The notes beneath the pieces were generated by a model. It was given only the letters and a program-made list of their open reading frames with translations, searched no databases and was not told the origin of the DNA. A stretch of DNA of 64,000 nt from positions 1 to 64,000 of the forward strand of contig OZ037848.1 in assembly GCA_964035575.1 (NCBI GenBank). Reading direction: 5' to 3'. Below, piece after piece: positions 1 to 11,439 of this stretch. Made by a program: the position numbers and the translations under genes. The first letter of the stretch is position 1; each line of letters begins with the position of its first letter. The DNA is from Rhynchopus sp. YZ270_cl-10 (lineage: Eukaryota > Euglenozoa > Diplonemea > Diplonemida > Diplonemidae).

Positions 1-3000
1 TTTGCGGGTTTGCGGTGTTTGCGGTTTGCGGGTTTGCGGGTTTGCGGGTTTGCGGGTTTGCGGGTTGCGGTGGGTTGGTTTGCGGTGGGTTTGCGGTGGT
101 TTGCGGTGTTTGCGGGTTTGCGGTTTGCGGTCGTTTGCGGGTTTGTCGGGTTTGCGGGTTTTGCGGGTTTGCGGGTTTGCGGGTTTGCGGGTTTGCGGGT
201 TTGCGGTTCGGGTTTTGCGGGTTTGCGGGTTTGCGGGTTTGCGGGTTTGCGGGTTTGCGGGTTTGCGGGTTTGCGGGTTTGCGGGTTTGCGGTTTGCGGG
301 TTTGCGGGTTTGCGGGTTTGCGGGTTTGCGGGTTTGCGGGTTTGCGGGTTTGCGGGTTTGCGGGTTTGCGGGTTTGCGGGTTGGGGTTTGCGGGTTTGCG
401 GTTTGCGGGTTGGTGCGGGGTTTGCGGGTTTGCGGGTTTGCGGGTTTGCGGGTTTGCGGGTTTGCGGGTTTGCGGGTTTGCGGGTTTGCGGGTTTGCGGG
501 TTTGCGGGTTTGCGGGTTTGCGGGTTTGCGGGTTTGCGGTTTGCGGGTTTGCGGGTTTGCGGGTTTGCGGGTTTGCGGGTTTGCGGGTTTGCGGGTTTGC
601 GGGTTTGCGGGTTTGCGGGTTTGCGGGTTTGCGGGTTTGCGGTTTGCGGGTTTGCGGGTTTGCGGGTTTGCGGGTTTGCGGGTTTGCGGGTTTGCGGGTT
701 TGCGGGTTTGCGGGTTTGCGGGTTTGCGGGTTTGCGGGTTTGCGGGTTTGCGGGTTTGCGGGTTTGCGGGTTTGCGGGTTTGCGGGTTTGCGGGTTTGCG
801 GGTTTGCGGGTTTGCGGGTTTGCGGGTTTGCGGGTTTGCGGGTTTGCGGGTTTGCGGGTTTGCGGGTTTGCGGGTTTGCGGGTTTGCGGGTTTGCGGGTT
901 GCGGGTTTGCGGGTTTGCGGGTTTGCGGGTTTGCGGTTTGCGGTTTGCGGGTTTGCGGGTTGCGGGTTTGCGGGTTTGCGGGTTTGCGGGTTTGCGGGTT
1001 TGCGGGTTTGCGGGTTTGCGGGTTTGCGGGTTTGCGGGTTTGCGGGTTTGCGGGTTTGCGGGTTTGCGGGTTTGCGGGTTTGCGGGTTTGCGGGTTTGCG
1101 GTTGCGGTTTGCGGGTTTGCGGGTTTGCGGGTTTGCGGGTTTGCGGGTTTGCGGGTTTGCGGGTTTGCGGGTTTGCGGGTTTGCGGGTTTGCGGGTTTGC
1201 GGGTTTGCGGGTTTGCGGGTTTGCGGGTTTGCGGGTTTGCGGGTTTGCGGGTTTGCGGGTTTGCGGGTTTGCGGTTTGCGGTTTGCGGGTTTGCGGGTTT
1301 GCGGGTTTGCGGGTTTGCGGGTTTGCGGGTTTGCGGGTTTTGCGGGTTTGCGGGTTTGCGGGTTTGCGGGTTTGCGGGTTTGCGGTTTGCGGGTTTGCGG
1401 GTTTGCGGGTTTGCGGGTTTGCGGGTTTGCGGGTTTGCGGGTTTGCGGGTTTGCGGGTTTGCGGGTTTGCGGGTTTGCGGGTTTGCGGGTTTGCGGGTTT
1501 GCGGGTTTGCGGGTTTGCGGGTTTGCGGGTTTGCGGGTTTGCGGGTTTGCGGGTTTGCGGGTTTGCGGGTTTGCGGGTTTGCGGTTTGCGGGTTTGCGGG
1601 TTTGCGGGTTGCGTTTGCGGGTTTGCGGGTTTGCGGGTTTGCGGGTTTGCGGGTTTGCGGGTTTGCGGGTTTGCGGTTTGCGGTTTGCGGGTTTGCGGGT
1701 TTGCGGGTTTGCGGGTTTGCGGGTTTGCGGGTTTGCGGGTTTGCGGGTTTGCGGGTTTGCGGGTTTGCGGGTTTGCGGGTTTGCGGGTTTGCGGGTTTGC
1801 GGGTTTGCGGGTTTGCGGGTTTGCGGGTTTGCGGGTTTGCGGGTTTGCGGGTTTGCGGGTTTGCGGGTTTGCGGGTTTGCGGGTTTGCGGGTTTGCGGGT
1901 TTGCGGGTTTGCGGGTTTGCGGGTTTGCGGGTTTGCGGGTTTGCGGGTTTGCGGGTTTGCGGGTTTGCGGGTTTGCGGGTTTGCGGTTTGCGGGTTTGCG
2001 GGTTTGCGGGTTTGCGGGTTTGCGGGTTTGCGGGTTTGCGGGTTTGCGGGTTTGCGGGTTTGCGGGTTTGCGGGTTTGCGGGTTTGCGGGTTTGCGGGTT
2101 TGCGGGTTTGCGGGTTTGCGGGTTTGCGGGTTTGCGGGTTTGCGGGTTTGCGGGTTTGCGGGTTTGCGGGTTTGCGGTTTGCGGTTTGCGGGTTTGCGGG
2201 TTTGCGGGTTTGCGGGTTTGCGGGTTTGCGGGTTTGCGGGTTTGCGGGTTTGCGGGTTTGCGGGTTTGCGGGTTTGCGGGTTTTGCGGGTTTGCGGGTTT
2301 GCGGGTTTGCGGGTTTGCGGGTTTGCGGGTTTGCGGGTTTGCGGGTTTGCGGGTTTGCGGGTTTGCGGGTTTGCGGGTTTGCGGGTTTGCGGGTTTGCGG
2401 GTTGCGGGTTTGCGGGTTTGCGGGTTTGCGGGTTTGCGGGTTTGCGGGTTTGCGGGTTTGCGGGTTTGCGGGTTTGCGGGTTTGCGGGTTTGCGGGTTTG
2501 CGGGTTTGCGGGTTTGCGGGTTTGCGGGTTTGCGGGTTTGCGGGTTTGCGGGTTTGCGGGTTTGCGGGTTTGCGGGTTTGCGGGTTTGCGGGTTTGCGGG
2601 TTTGCGGGTTTGCGGGTTTGCGGGTTTGCGGGTTTGCGGGTTTGCGGGTTTGCGGGTTTGCGGGTTTGCGGGTTTGCGGGTTTGCGGGTTTGCGGGTTTG
2701 CGGGTTTGCGGGTTTGCGGGTTTGCGGGTTTGCGGGTTTGCGGGTTTGCGGGTTTGCGGGTTTGCGGGTTTGCGGGTTTGCGGGTTTGCGGGTTTGCGGG
2801 TTTGCGGGTTTGCGGGTTTGCGGGTTTGCGGGTTTGCGGGTTTGCGGGTTTGCGGGTTTGCGGGTTTGCGGGTTTGCGGGTTTGCGGGTTTGCGGGTTTG
2901 CGGGTTTGCGGGTTTGCGGTTTGCGGGTTTGCGGGTTTGCGGGTTTGCGGGTTTGCGGGTTTGCGGGTTTGCGGGTTTGCGGGTTTGCGGGGTTTGCGGG

Positions 3001-6000
3001 TTTGCGGGTTTGCGGGTTTGCGGGTTTGCGGGTTTGCGGGTTTGCGGGTTGCGGTTTGCGGGTTTGCGGGTTTGCGGGTTTGCGGGTTTGCGGGTTTGCG
3101 GGTTTGCGGGTTTGCGGGTTTGCGGGTTTGCGGGTTTGCGGGTTTGCGGGTTTGCGGGTTTGCGGGTTTGCGTTTGCGGTTTGCGGGTTTGCGGGTTTGC
3201 GGGTTTGCGGGTTTGCGGGTTTGCGGGTTTGCGGGTTTGCGGTTTGCGGGTTTGCGGGTTTGCGGGTTTGCGGGTTTGCGGGTTTGCGGGTTTGCGGGTT
3301 TGCGGGTTTGCGGGTTTGCGGGTTTGCGGGTTTGCGGGTTTGCGGGTTTGCGGGTTTGCGGGTTGCGGTTTGCGGGTTTGCGGGTTTGCGGGTTTGCGGG
3401 TTTGCGGGTTTGCGGGTTTGCGGGTTTGCGGGTTTGCGGGTTTGCGGGTTTGCGGGTTTGCGGGTTTGCGGTTTGCGGGTTTGCGGGTTTGCGGGTTTGC
3501 GGGTTTGCGGGTTTGCGGGTTTGCGGGTTTGCGGGTTTGCGGGTTTGCGGGTTTGCGGGTTTGCGGGTTTGCGGGTTTGCGGGTTTGCGGGTTTGCGGGT
3601 TTGCGGGTTTGCGGGTTTGCGGGTTTGCGGGTTTGCGGTTTGCGGGTTTGCGGGTTTGCGGGTTTGCGGGTTTGCGGTTTGCGGGTTTGCGGGTTTGCGG
3701 GTTTGCGGGTTTGCGGTTTGCGGGTTTGCGGGTTTGCGGGTTTGCGGGTTTGCGGGTTTGCGGGTTTGCGGGTTTGCGGGTTTGCGGGTTTGCGGGTTTG
3801 CGGGTTTGCGGGTTTGCGGGTTTGCGGGTTTGCGGGTTTGCGGGTTTGCGGGTTTGCGGGTTTGCGGGTTTGCGGGTTTGCGGGTTTGCGGGTTTGCGGG
3901 TTTGCGGGTTTGCGGGTTTGCGGGTTTGCGGGTTTGCGGGTTTGCGGGTTTGCGGGTTTGCGGGTTTGCGGGTTTGCGGGTTTGCGGGTTTGCGGGTTTG
4001 CGGGTTTGCGGGTTTGCGGGTTTGCGGGTTTGCGGGTTTGCGGGTTTGCGGGTTTGCGGGTTTGCGGGTTTGCGGGTTTGCGGGTTTGCGGGTTTGCGGG
4101 TTTGCGGGTTTGCGGGTTTGCGGGTTTGCGGGTTTGCGGGTTTGCGGGTTTGCGGGTTTGCGGGTTTGCGGGTTTGCGGGTTTGCGGGTTTGCGGGTTTG
4201 CGGGTTTGCGGGTTTGCGGGTTTGCGGTTTGCGGGTTTGCGGGTTTGCGGGTTTGCGGGTTTGCGGGTTTGCGGGTTTGCGGGTTTGCGGGTTTGCGGGT
4301 TTGCGGGTTTGCGGGTTTGCGGGTTTGCGGGTTTGCGGGTTTGCGGGTTTGCGGGTTTGCGGGTTTGCGGGTTTGCGGGTTTGCGGGTTTGCGGGTTTGC
4401 GGGTTTGCGGGTTTGCGGGTTTGCGGGTTTGCGGGTTTGCGGGTTTGCGGGTTTGCGGGTTTGCGGGTTTGCGGGTTTGCGGGTTTGCGGGTTTGCGGGT
4501 TTGCGGGTTTGCGGGTTTGCGGTTTGCGGGTTTGCGGGTTTGCGGGTTTGCGGGTTTGCGGGTTTGCGGGTTTGCGGGTTTGCGGGTTTGCGGGTTTGCG
4601 GGTTTGCGGGTTTGCGGGTTTGCGGGTTTGCGGGTTTGCGGGTTTGCGGGTTTGCGGGTTTGCGGGTTTGCGGGTTTGCGGGTTTGCGGGTTTGCGGGTT
4701 TGCGGGTTTGCGGGTTTGCGGGTTTGCGGGTTTGCGGGTTTGCGGGTTTGCGGGTTTGCGGGTTTGCGGGTTTGCGGGTTTGCGGGTTTGCGGGTTTGCG
4801 GGTTTGCGGGTTTGCGGGTTTGCGGGTTTGCGGGTTTGCGGGTTTGCGGGTTTGCGGGTTTGCGGGTTTGCGGGTTTGCGGGTTTGCGGGTTTGCGGGTT
4901 TGCGGGTTTGCGGGTTTGCGGGTTTGCGGGTTTGCGGGTTTGCGGGTTTGCGGGTTTGCGGGTTTGCGGGTTTGCGGGTTTGCGGGTTTGCGGGTTTGCG
5001 GGTTTGCGGGTTTGCGGGTTTGCGGGTTTGCGGGTTTGCGGGTTTGCGGGTTTGCGGGTTTGCGGGTTTGCGGGTTTGCGGGTTTGCGGGTTTGCGGGTT
5101 TGCGGGTTTGCGGGTTTGCGGGTTTGCGGGTTTGCGGGTTTGCGGGTTTGCGGGTTTGCGGGTTTGCGGGTTTGCGGGTTTGCGGGTTTGCGGGTTTGCG
5201 GGTTTGCGGGTTTGCGGGTTTGCGGGTTTGCGGGTTTGCGGGTTTGCGGGTTTGCGGGTTTGCGGGTTTGCGGGTTTGCGGGTTTGCGGGTTTGCGGGTT
5301 TGCGGGTTTGCGGGTTTGCGGGTTTGCGGGTTTGCGGGTTTGCGGGTTTGCGGGTTTGCGGGTTTGCGGGTTTGCGGGTTTGCGGGTTTGCGGGTTTGCG
5401 GGTTTGCGGGTTTGCGGGTTTGCGGGTTTGCGGGTTTGCGGGTTTGCGGGTTTGCGGGTTTGCGGGTTTGCGGGTTTGCGGGTTTGCGGGTTTGCGGGTT
5501 TGCGGGTTTGCGGGTTTGCGGGTTTGCGGGTTTGCGGGTTTGCGGGTTTGCGGGTTTGCGGGTTTGCGGGTTTGCGGGTTTGCGGGTTTGCGGGTTTGCG
5601 GTTTGCGGGTTTGCGGGTTTGCGGGTTTGCGGGTTTGCGGGTTTGCGGGTTTGCGGGTTTGCGGGTTTGCGGGTTTGCGGGTTTGCGGGTTTGCGGGTTT
5701 GCGGGTTTGCGGGTTTGCGGGTTTGCGGGTTTGCGGGTTTGCGGGTTTGCGGGTTTGCGGGTTTGCGGGTTTGCGGGTTTGCGGGTTTGCGGGTTTGCGG
5801 GTTTGCGGGTTTGCGGGTTTGCGGGTTTGCGGGTTTGCGGGTTTGCGGGTTTGCGGGTTTGCGGGTTTGCGGGTTTGCGGGTTTGCGGGTTTGCGGGTTT
5901 GCGGGTTTGCGGGTTTGCGGGTTTGCGGGTTTGCGGGTTTGCGGGTTTGCGGGTTTGCGGGTTTGCGGGTTTGCGGGTTTGCGGGTTTGCGGGTTTGCGG

Positions 6001-6980
6001 GTTTGCGGGTTTGCGGGTTTGCGGGTTTGCGGGTTTGCGGGTTTGCGGGTTTGCGGGTTTGCGGGTTTGCGGGTTTGCGGGTTTGCGGGTTTGCGGGTTT
6101 GCGGGTTTGCGGGTTTGCGGGTTTGCGGGTTTGCGGGTTTGCGGGTTTGCGGGTTTGCGGGTTTGCGGGTTTGCGGGTTTGCGGGTTTGCGGGTTTGCGG
6201 GTTTGCGGGTTTGCGGGTTTGCGGGTTTGCGGGTTTGCGGGTTTGCGGGTTTGCGGGTTTGCGGGTTTGCGGGTTTGCGGGTTTGCGGGTTTGCGGGTTT
6301 GCGGGTTTGCGGGTTTGCGGGTTTGCGGGTTTGCGGGTTTGCGGGTTTGCGGGTTTGCGGGTTTACGGGTTTGCGGGTTTGCGGGTTTGCGGGTTTGCGG
6401 GTTTGCGGGTTTGCGGGTTTGCGGGTTTGCGGGTTTGCGGGTTTGCGGGTTTGCGGGTTTGCGGGTTTGCGGGTTTGCGGGTTTGCGGGTTTGCGGGTTT
6501 ACGGGTTTGCGGGTTTGCGGGTTTGCGGGTTTGCGGGTTTGCGGGTTTGCGGGTTTGCGGGTTTGCGGGTTTGCGGGTTTGCGGGTTTGCGGGTTTGCGG
6601 GTTTACGGGTTTGCGGGTTTGCGGGTTTGCGGGTTTGCGGGTTTACGGGTTTGCGGGTTTGCGGGTTTGCGGGTTTGCGGGTTTGCGGGTTTACGGGTTT
6701 GCGGGTTTGCGGGTTTGCGGGTTTGCGGGTTTGCGGGTTTGCGGGTTTGCGGGTTTGCGGGTTTGCGGGTTTGCGGGTTTGCGGGTTTGCGGGTTTGCGG
6801 GTTTGCGGGTTTGCGGGTTTGCGGGTTTGCGGGTTTGCGGGTTTGCGGGTTTGCGGGTTTGCGGGTTTGCGGGTTTGCGGGTTTGCGGGTTTGCGGGTTT
6901 GCGGGTTTGCGGGTTTGCGGGTTTGCGGGTTTGCGGGTTTGCGGGTTTGCGGGTTTACGGGTTTACGGGTTTACGGGTTT
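1..6980 (+). repeat. TTTGCGGG 8-bp satellite array (telomere-like)
   Basis: About 870 head-to-tail copies of TTTGCGGG fill the first 7 kb and continue past the left edge. The first ~420 bases are irregular, with shortened and lengthened G and T runs; 420-3700 has scattered 7-mer units lacking one G; 3700-6350 is almost pure. Eight TTTACGGG variants occur, all between about 6360 and 6975, next to unique sequence. The plus strand has no stop in any frame, so long open frames here are artefacts. GGG runs spaced by TTTGC fit a G-quadruplex pattern. The G-rich strand reads inward from the left edge, the reverse of a left-hand telomere. Confidence 0.97.
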
Positions 6981-7219
6981 GCTATCACAGTTGCAGCCAC
7001 TGATGTGGTTGGGCATACATTGCCTCTTTTTGGGGATATCATGGGGGGAAGGGGGGTGTGGGTTGTTATGACAACAGTTCTTTGCTTTGTTGCCTCCACA
7101 CACGTTTTTGTTGCTGCTATCAAAGCTGCAGCTGCTTGGGTTGTTGGGCTCAAGAGGCCTCTTTTTGGGGTAAAAAAGGGGGGGAAGGGGGCTCCTGCTA
7201 CTGCTGTTGATGCAGCTTA
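6981..7219. repeat. Satellite border with two degenerate ~65-bp copies
   Basis: Unique-looking DNA between the 8-bp satellite and the first TGCTGT array. Two related segments, about 6992-7059 and 7129-7195, share GCAGC, TTGGGC and GCCTCTTTTTGGGG followed by a GGGGGGAAGGGGG run, so this border is an old tandem duplication. No gene is seen. Confidence 0.5.
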
Positions 7220-7903
7220 AGTTGTTGCTCCTGTTGCTGCTGTTGCTGCTGCTGCTCTTGTTGCTGCTGTTGCTGCTGCTGCAGTCGCAGCTGGTGTAGC
7301 ATATGTTGTTGCTGCTGTTGCTGCTGCTGCTGCTGTTGCTGCTTTTGTTGCTGCTGTTGCTGCTGCTGCTGTTGCTGCTGTTGCTGCTGTTGCTGCTGTT
7401 GCTGCTGTTGCTGCTGTTGCTGCTGTTGCTGCTGTTGCTGCTGTTGCTGCTGTTGCTGCTGCTGCAGTCGCAGCTGGTGTAGCATATGTTGTTGCTGCTG
7501 TTGCTGCTGCTGCTGCTGTTGCTGCTTTTGTTGCTGCTGTTGCTGCTGCTGCTGTTGCTGCTGTTGCTGCTGTTGCTGCTGTTGCTGCTGTTGCTGCTGT
7601 TGCTGCTGTTGCTGCTGCTGCTCTTGTTGCTGCTGTTGCTGCTGCTGCAGTCGCAGCTGGTGTAGCATATGTTGTTGCTGCTGTTGCTGCTGCTGCTGCT
7701 GTTGCTGCTTTTGTTGCTGCTGTTGCTGCTGCTGCTGTTGCTGCTGTTGCTGCTGTTGCTGCTGTTGCTGCTGTTGCTGCTGTTGCTGCTGTTGCTGCTG
7801 TTGCTGCTGTTGCTGCTGTTGCTGCTGTTGCTGCTGTTGCTGCTGTTGCTGCTGTTGCTGCTGTTGCTGCTGTTGCTGCTGTTGCTGCTGTTGCTGCTGT
7901 TGC
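7220..7903. repeat. TGCTGT (CAG-type) array with higher-order unit
   Basis: A hexanucleotide array (TGCTGT, AACAGC-rich on the other strand). It is interrupted three times, near 7282, 7464 and 7646, by the same ~35-bp insert (GCAGTCGCAGCTGGTGTAGC then ATATG). The inserts are spaced about 182 bp apart, which defines a higher-order repeat. Polyglutamine, polyalanine and polyleucine open frames here follow from the repeat and lack other support. Confidence 0.93.
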
Positions 7904-8028
7904 TTTTTTTTCTCTTTTATGTACTTGGTCTTTTTTTGTATGTAAGAATAGAAGAAAGGAAAAAGGAAGAATGGAGTAAACAATAAAGACAATAAAATGA
8001 ACAGGAAAATGGAAAAGGAAAAAGGAAA
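7900..8028 (-). repeat. 130-bp inverted repeat, copy 1
   Basis: Nearly identical to the reverse complement of 9961-10090, differing at two substitutions and in the length of one T run. The two copies enclose about 1.9 kb. Each abuts a tandem array at the same side of the unit (TGCTGT here, the 13-bp array at the other). Confidence 0.9.
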
Positions 8029-8037
8029 TGAAAAAAT

Positions 8038-8845
8038 GATGACCAAAAAAGGTCGGTGTTTCAAGTTTTAGTATAAAAGGTGGGCGGTAAAGTAAAGTAA
8101 GTGGCCACTTCCTCCTAAACAAAACAAGAAACTGCATCGTGTGTTTGTTTTTTATTCTTTTTAATCAATTTGAATACACAGGCGTCACACTTATGGGGCA
8201 AAAAAAGGAAAAAAAGAAGACCTAATCCTCCTTACTTAAAAGAAGGGAAGGGAGAATAAAAAACACACGTGCCCATTGTTTCGTTGTCTGCAGGATGTCT
8301 TGTTTTAGTGCCTCACCTGGAAAAAGAAAAATGGATTCCACTCAGTAAAAATAGCACACCTGTTGAACACACGTCAGGCCAGGAACAGAAGAAAAGCAAA
8401 CGCTTCCACGAATGGAAGCAAAAGAAAAGTGTGGTGAAAAAACCCTTTTGGCCAAGGTGGTCTTGACTCTCTGTCTACATACTTTGGGGATGCATGAAAA
8501 AATGAAACTAGATGATAGATAACAAGGAGTGTGCGAGAGTGGCCCTTCTCCAAGCTAAACAAAAAGCAAACACCCTCCACCCATCTGATCCCGCCCACAA
8601 ACACAAACAATCACGACAGAAAACAAAACAGGCAGAGGATGACCAGGGTAGGTTTTACTTGGACAGCGAACCTCTGCCTTGATTCCTCTCACGCTCAGCA
8701 GGCGAGTTGCCTCAACTCTCCAGACCTGTGCTGCAACACAGGCCTGCACCTTTAGCCGCTTTTCGCTTCATGCCCCTCATCTGGCGCACTACTAACGGGG
8801 GACGCCCCATGTAGGCACATCGGTAGGATTTCGTCTTAACATAGT
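8038..8845. other. Gene-free stretch in the repeat-rich zone
   Basis: Mixed A-rich DNA. Short open frames on both strands (for example near 8269-8466 and 8555-8749) show no recognisable domain or consistent coding character. I see no gene. Confidence 0.5.
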
Positions 8846-9246
8846 TTTTTGTGTAAAAAAAAATGAACCCCTGTAAAAAAAAAATGAACCCCTGTAAAAA
8901 AAAATGAACCCCTGTAAAAAAAAATGAACCCCTGTAAAAAAAAATGAACCCCTTTGTAAAAAAAAATGAACCCCTTTTGTAAAAAAAAATGAACCCCTGT
9001 AAAAAAAAATGAACCCCTGTAAAAAAAAATGAACCCCTGTAAAAAAAAATGAACCCCTGTAAAAAAAAATGAACCCCTGTAAAAAAAAATGAACCCCTTG
9101 TAAAAAAAAATGAACCCCTTGTAAAAAAAAATGAACCCCTTGTAAAAAAAAATGAACCCCTTGTAAAAAAAAATGAACCCCTTGTAAAAAAAAATGAACC
9201 CCTTGTAAAAAAAAATGAACCCCTTGTAAAAAAAAATGAACCCCTT
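8846..9246. repeat. A-rich ~20-bp minisatellite (AAAAAAAAATGAACCCCTGT)
   Basis: About 20 tandem copies of a 19-23 bp unit. Units differ in the linker after CCCC: TGT in most of the left half, TTTGT and TTTTGT at two units near 8950-8980, and TTGT in the right half from about 9097. The regional grouping of variants points to local spread of units. It runs straight into the second TGCTGT array. Confidence 0.93.
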
Positions 9247-9665
9247 TTGTTGTTTGTTGCTGTTGCTGCTGTTGCTGCTGTTGCTGCTGTTGCTGCTGTT
9301 GCTGCTGTTGCTGCTGTTGCTGCTGTTGCTGCTGTTGCTGCTGTTGCTGCTGTTGCTGCTGTTGCTGCTGTTGCTGCTGTTGCTGCCGTTGTTGCTGCTG
9401 CTGCAGTTGCAGCTGGTGTAGTATATGCTGCTGTTGCTGCTGTTGCTGCTGTTGCTGCTGTTGCTGCTGTTGCTGCTGTTGCTGCTGTTGCTGCTGTTGC
9501 TGCTGTTGCTGCTGTCGCTGCTGTTGCTGCTGTTGCTGCTGTTGCTGCTGTTGCTGCCGTTGTTGCTGCTGCTGCAGTTGCAGCTGGTGTAGTATATGCT
9601 GCTGTTGCTGCTGTTGCTGCTCTTGTTGTTGCTGCTGGTGTAGCTCCTGCTGCTGCTGCTGCTGC
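9247..9665. repeat. Second TGCTGT array with higher-order unit
   Basis: Same hexanucleotide as 7220-7903, interrupted twice (near 9398 and 9573) by GCAGTTGCAGCTGGTGTAGT plus ATATG. That insert is a diverged form of the one in the first array, so the two arrays share an ancestor. Confidence 0.92.
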
Positions 9666-9747
9666 TGATGCAGACATGCAGCACCACCCACAACGCCCCC
9701 AAAAGGGCCTTCCTCCTCATTTTTAAAAAAGCAAAAACCAAAAAACG

Positions 9748-9925
9748 AAAACAAAGAAGGACAAGACACACTACGCCTTGCGCTTCGCCGGCCTGCACTC
9801 CTCTACCGTTGCCCAGGGACCGCCCCGTGGAGGCGTACAAGGCTCACAATAAAACAAAGGAAAGGGGGAGGGAGGGAGGGTAAAAAGAAAGGACAAGTGT
9901 GTTGTAATGTGTAAAAAATGGTCCC
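9748..9925 (+). repeat. ~170-bp direct repeat, copy 1
   Basis: Matches 11785-11945 over most of its length. Shared blocks include AAGGACAAGACACACTACGC, GGGACCGCCCCGTGGAGGCG and AAGAAAGGACAAGTGTG. This copy carries an extra ~20 bp after ACTACGC. It ends in two short GTGTAAAAAATGGTCCCCT units. Confidence 0.85.
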
Positions 9926-9960
9926 CTGTGTAAAAAATGGTCCCCTGTGTAAAAAATCCC

Positions 9961-10090
9961 CTTCCTTTTTCCTTTTCCATTTTCCTGTTCATTTTATTGT
10001 CTTTATTGTTTACTCCGTTCTTCCTTTTTCCTTTCTTCTATTCTCACATACAAAAAAAGACCAAGTACATAAAAGAGAAAAAAAAAAAGC
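9961..10090 (+). repeat. 130-bp inverted repeat, copy 2
   Basis: Reverse-complement partner of 7900-8028. It ends directly at the start of the 13-bp minisatellite. Confidence 0.9.
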
Positions 10091-11279
10091 AAGGATGCTG
10101 TGCAAGGATGCTGTGCAAGGATGCTGTGCAAGGATGCTGTGCAAGGATGCTGTGCAAGGATGCTGTGCAAGGATGCTGTGCAAGGATGCTGTGCAAGGAT
10201 GCTGTGCAAGGATGCTGTGCAAGGATGCTGTGCAAGGATGCTGTGCAAGGATGCTGTGCAAGGATGCTGTGCAAGGATGCTGTGCAAGGATGCTGTGCAA
10301 GGATGCTGTGCAAGGATGCTGTGCAAGGATGCTGTGCAAGGATGCTGTGCAAGGATGCTGTGCAAGGATGCTGTGCAAGGATGCTGTGCAAGGATGCTGT
10401 GCAAGGATGCTGTGCAAGGATGCTGTGCAAGGATGCTGTGCAAGGATGCTGTGCAAGGATGCTGTGCAAGGATGCTGTGCAAGGATGCTGTGCAAGGATG
10501 CTGTGCAAGGATGCTGTGCAAGGATGCTGTGCAAGGATGCTGTGCAAGGATGCTGTGCAAGGATGCTGTGCAAGGATGCTGTGCAAGGATGCTGTGCAAG
10601 GATGCTGTGCAAGGATGCTGTGCAAGGATGCTGTGCAAGGATGCTGTGCAAGGATGCTGTGCAAGGATGCTGTGCAAGGATGCTGTGCAAGGATGCTGTG
10701 CAAGGATGCTGTGCAAGGATGCTGTGCAAGGATGCTGTGCAAGGATGCTGTGCAAGGATGCTGTGCAAGGATGCTGTGCAAGGATGCTGTGCAAGGATGC
10801 TGTGCAAGGATGCTGTGCAAGGATGCTGTGCAAGGATGCTGTGCAAGGATGCTGTGCAAGGATGCTGTGCAAGGATGCTGTGCAAGGATGCTGTGCAAGG
10901 ATGCTGTGCAAGGATGCTGTGCAAGGATGCTGTGCAAGGATGCTGTGCAAGGATGCTGTGCAAGGATGCTGTGCAAGGATGCTGTGCAAGGATGCTGTGC
11001 AAGGATGCTGTGCAAGGATGCTGTGCAAGGATGCTGTGCAAGGATGCTGTGCAAGGATGCTGTGCAAGGATGCTGTGCAAGGATGCTGTGCAAGGATGCT
11101 GTGCAAGGATGCTGTGCAAGGATGCTGTGCAAGGATGCTGTGCAAGGATGCTGTGCAAGGATGCTGTGCAAGGATGCTGTGCAAGGATGCTGTGCAAGGA
11201 TGCTGTGCAAGGATGCTGTGCAAGGATGCTGTGCAAGGATGCTGTGCAAGGATGCTGTGCAAGGATGCTGTGCAAGGAA
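10091..11279. repeat. 13-bp minisatellite CAAGGATGCTGTG, ~91 copies
   Basis: About 1.19 kb of the 13-mer with no substitution that I can see until the terminal AAGGAAGG. Since 13 is not a multiple of 3, a stop-free unit stays open in all frames on both strands. The ~400-residue open frames here are therefore not evidence of genes. Confidence 0.97.
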
Positions 11280-11439
11280 GGATGATGTCGCTACTGCTGA
11301 TACTGACGTTCCTGCACTAGAAGCCTTGTGGGCGCATCTGCACTTCCTCCCACACATGTGGACCATACTCACCTGTGTGCTTCACACTCCGGCGGCAGCA
11401 CCGTGTCCTTCCTGTCCTGCACGGATTCAGAGTCAACCC

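Noticed and set aside
1-6980. Canonical left-end telomere
   Set aside because: The G-rich strand points into the window. At a left chromosome end the plus strand should be C-rich.
2-7220. Three ~2300-2400-codon plus-strand open frames with the octapeptide FAGLRVCG
   Set aside because: The 8-bp unit contains no stop in any forward frame, so open frames follow from the repeat; no start context, domain or frame preference.
7198-9840. Polyglutamine, polyalanine and polyleucine proteins
   Set aside because: They arise from TGCTGT arrays plus flanking AT-rich DNA and appear in several frames and both strands at once.
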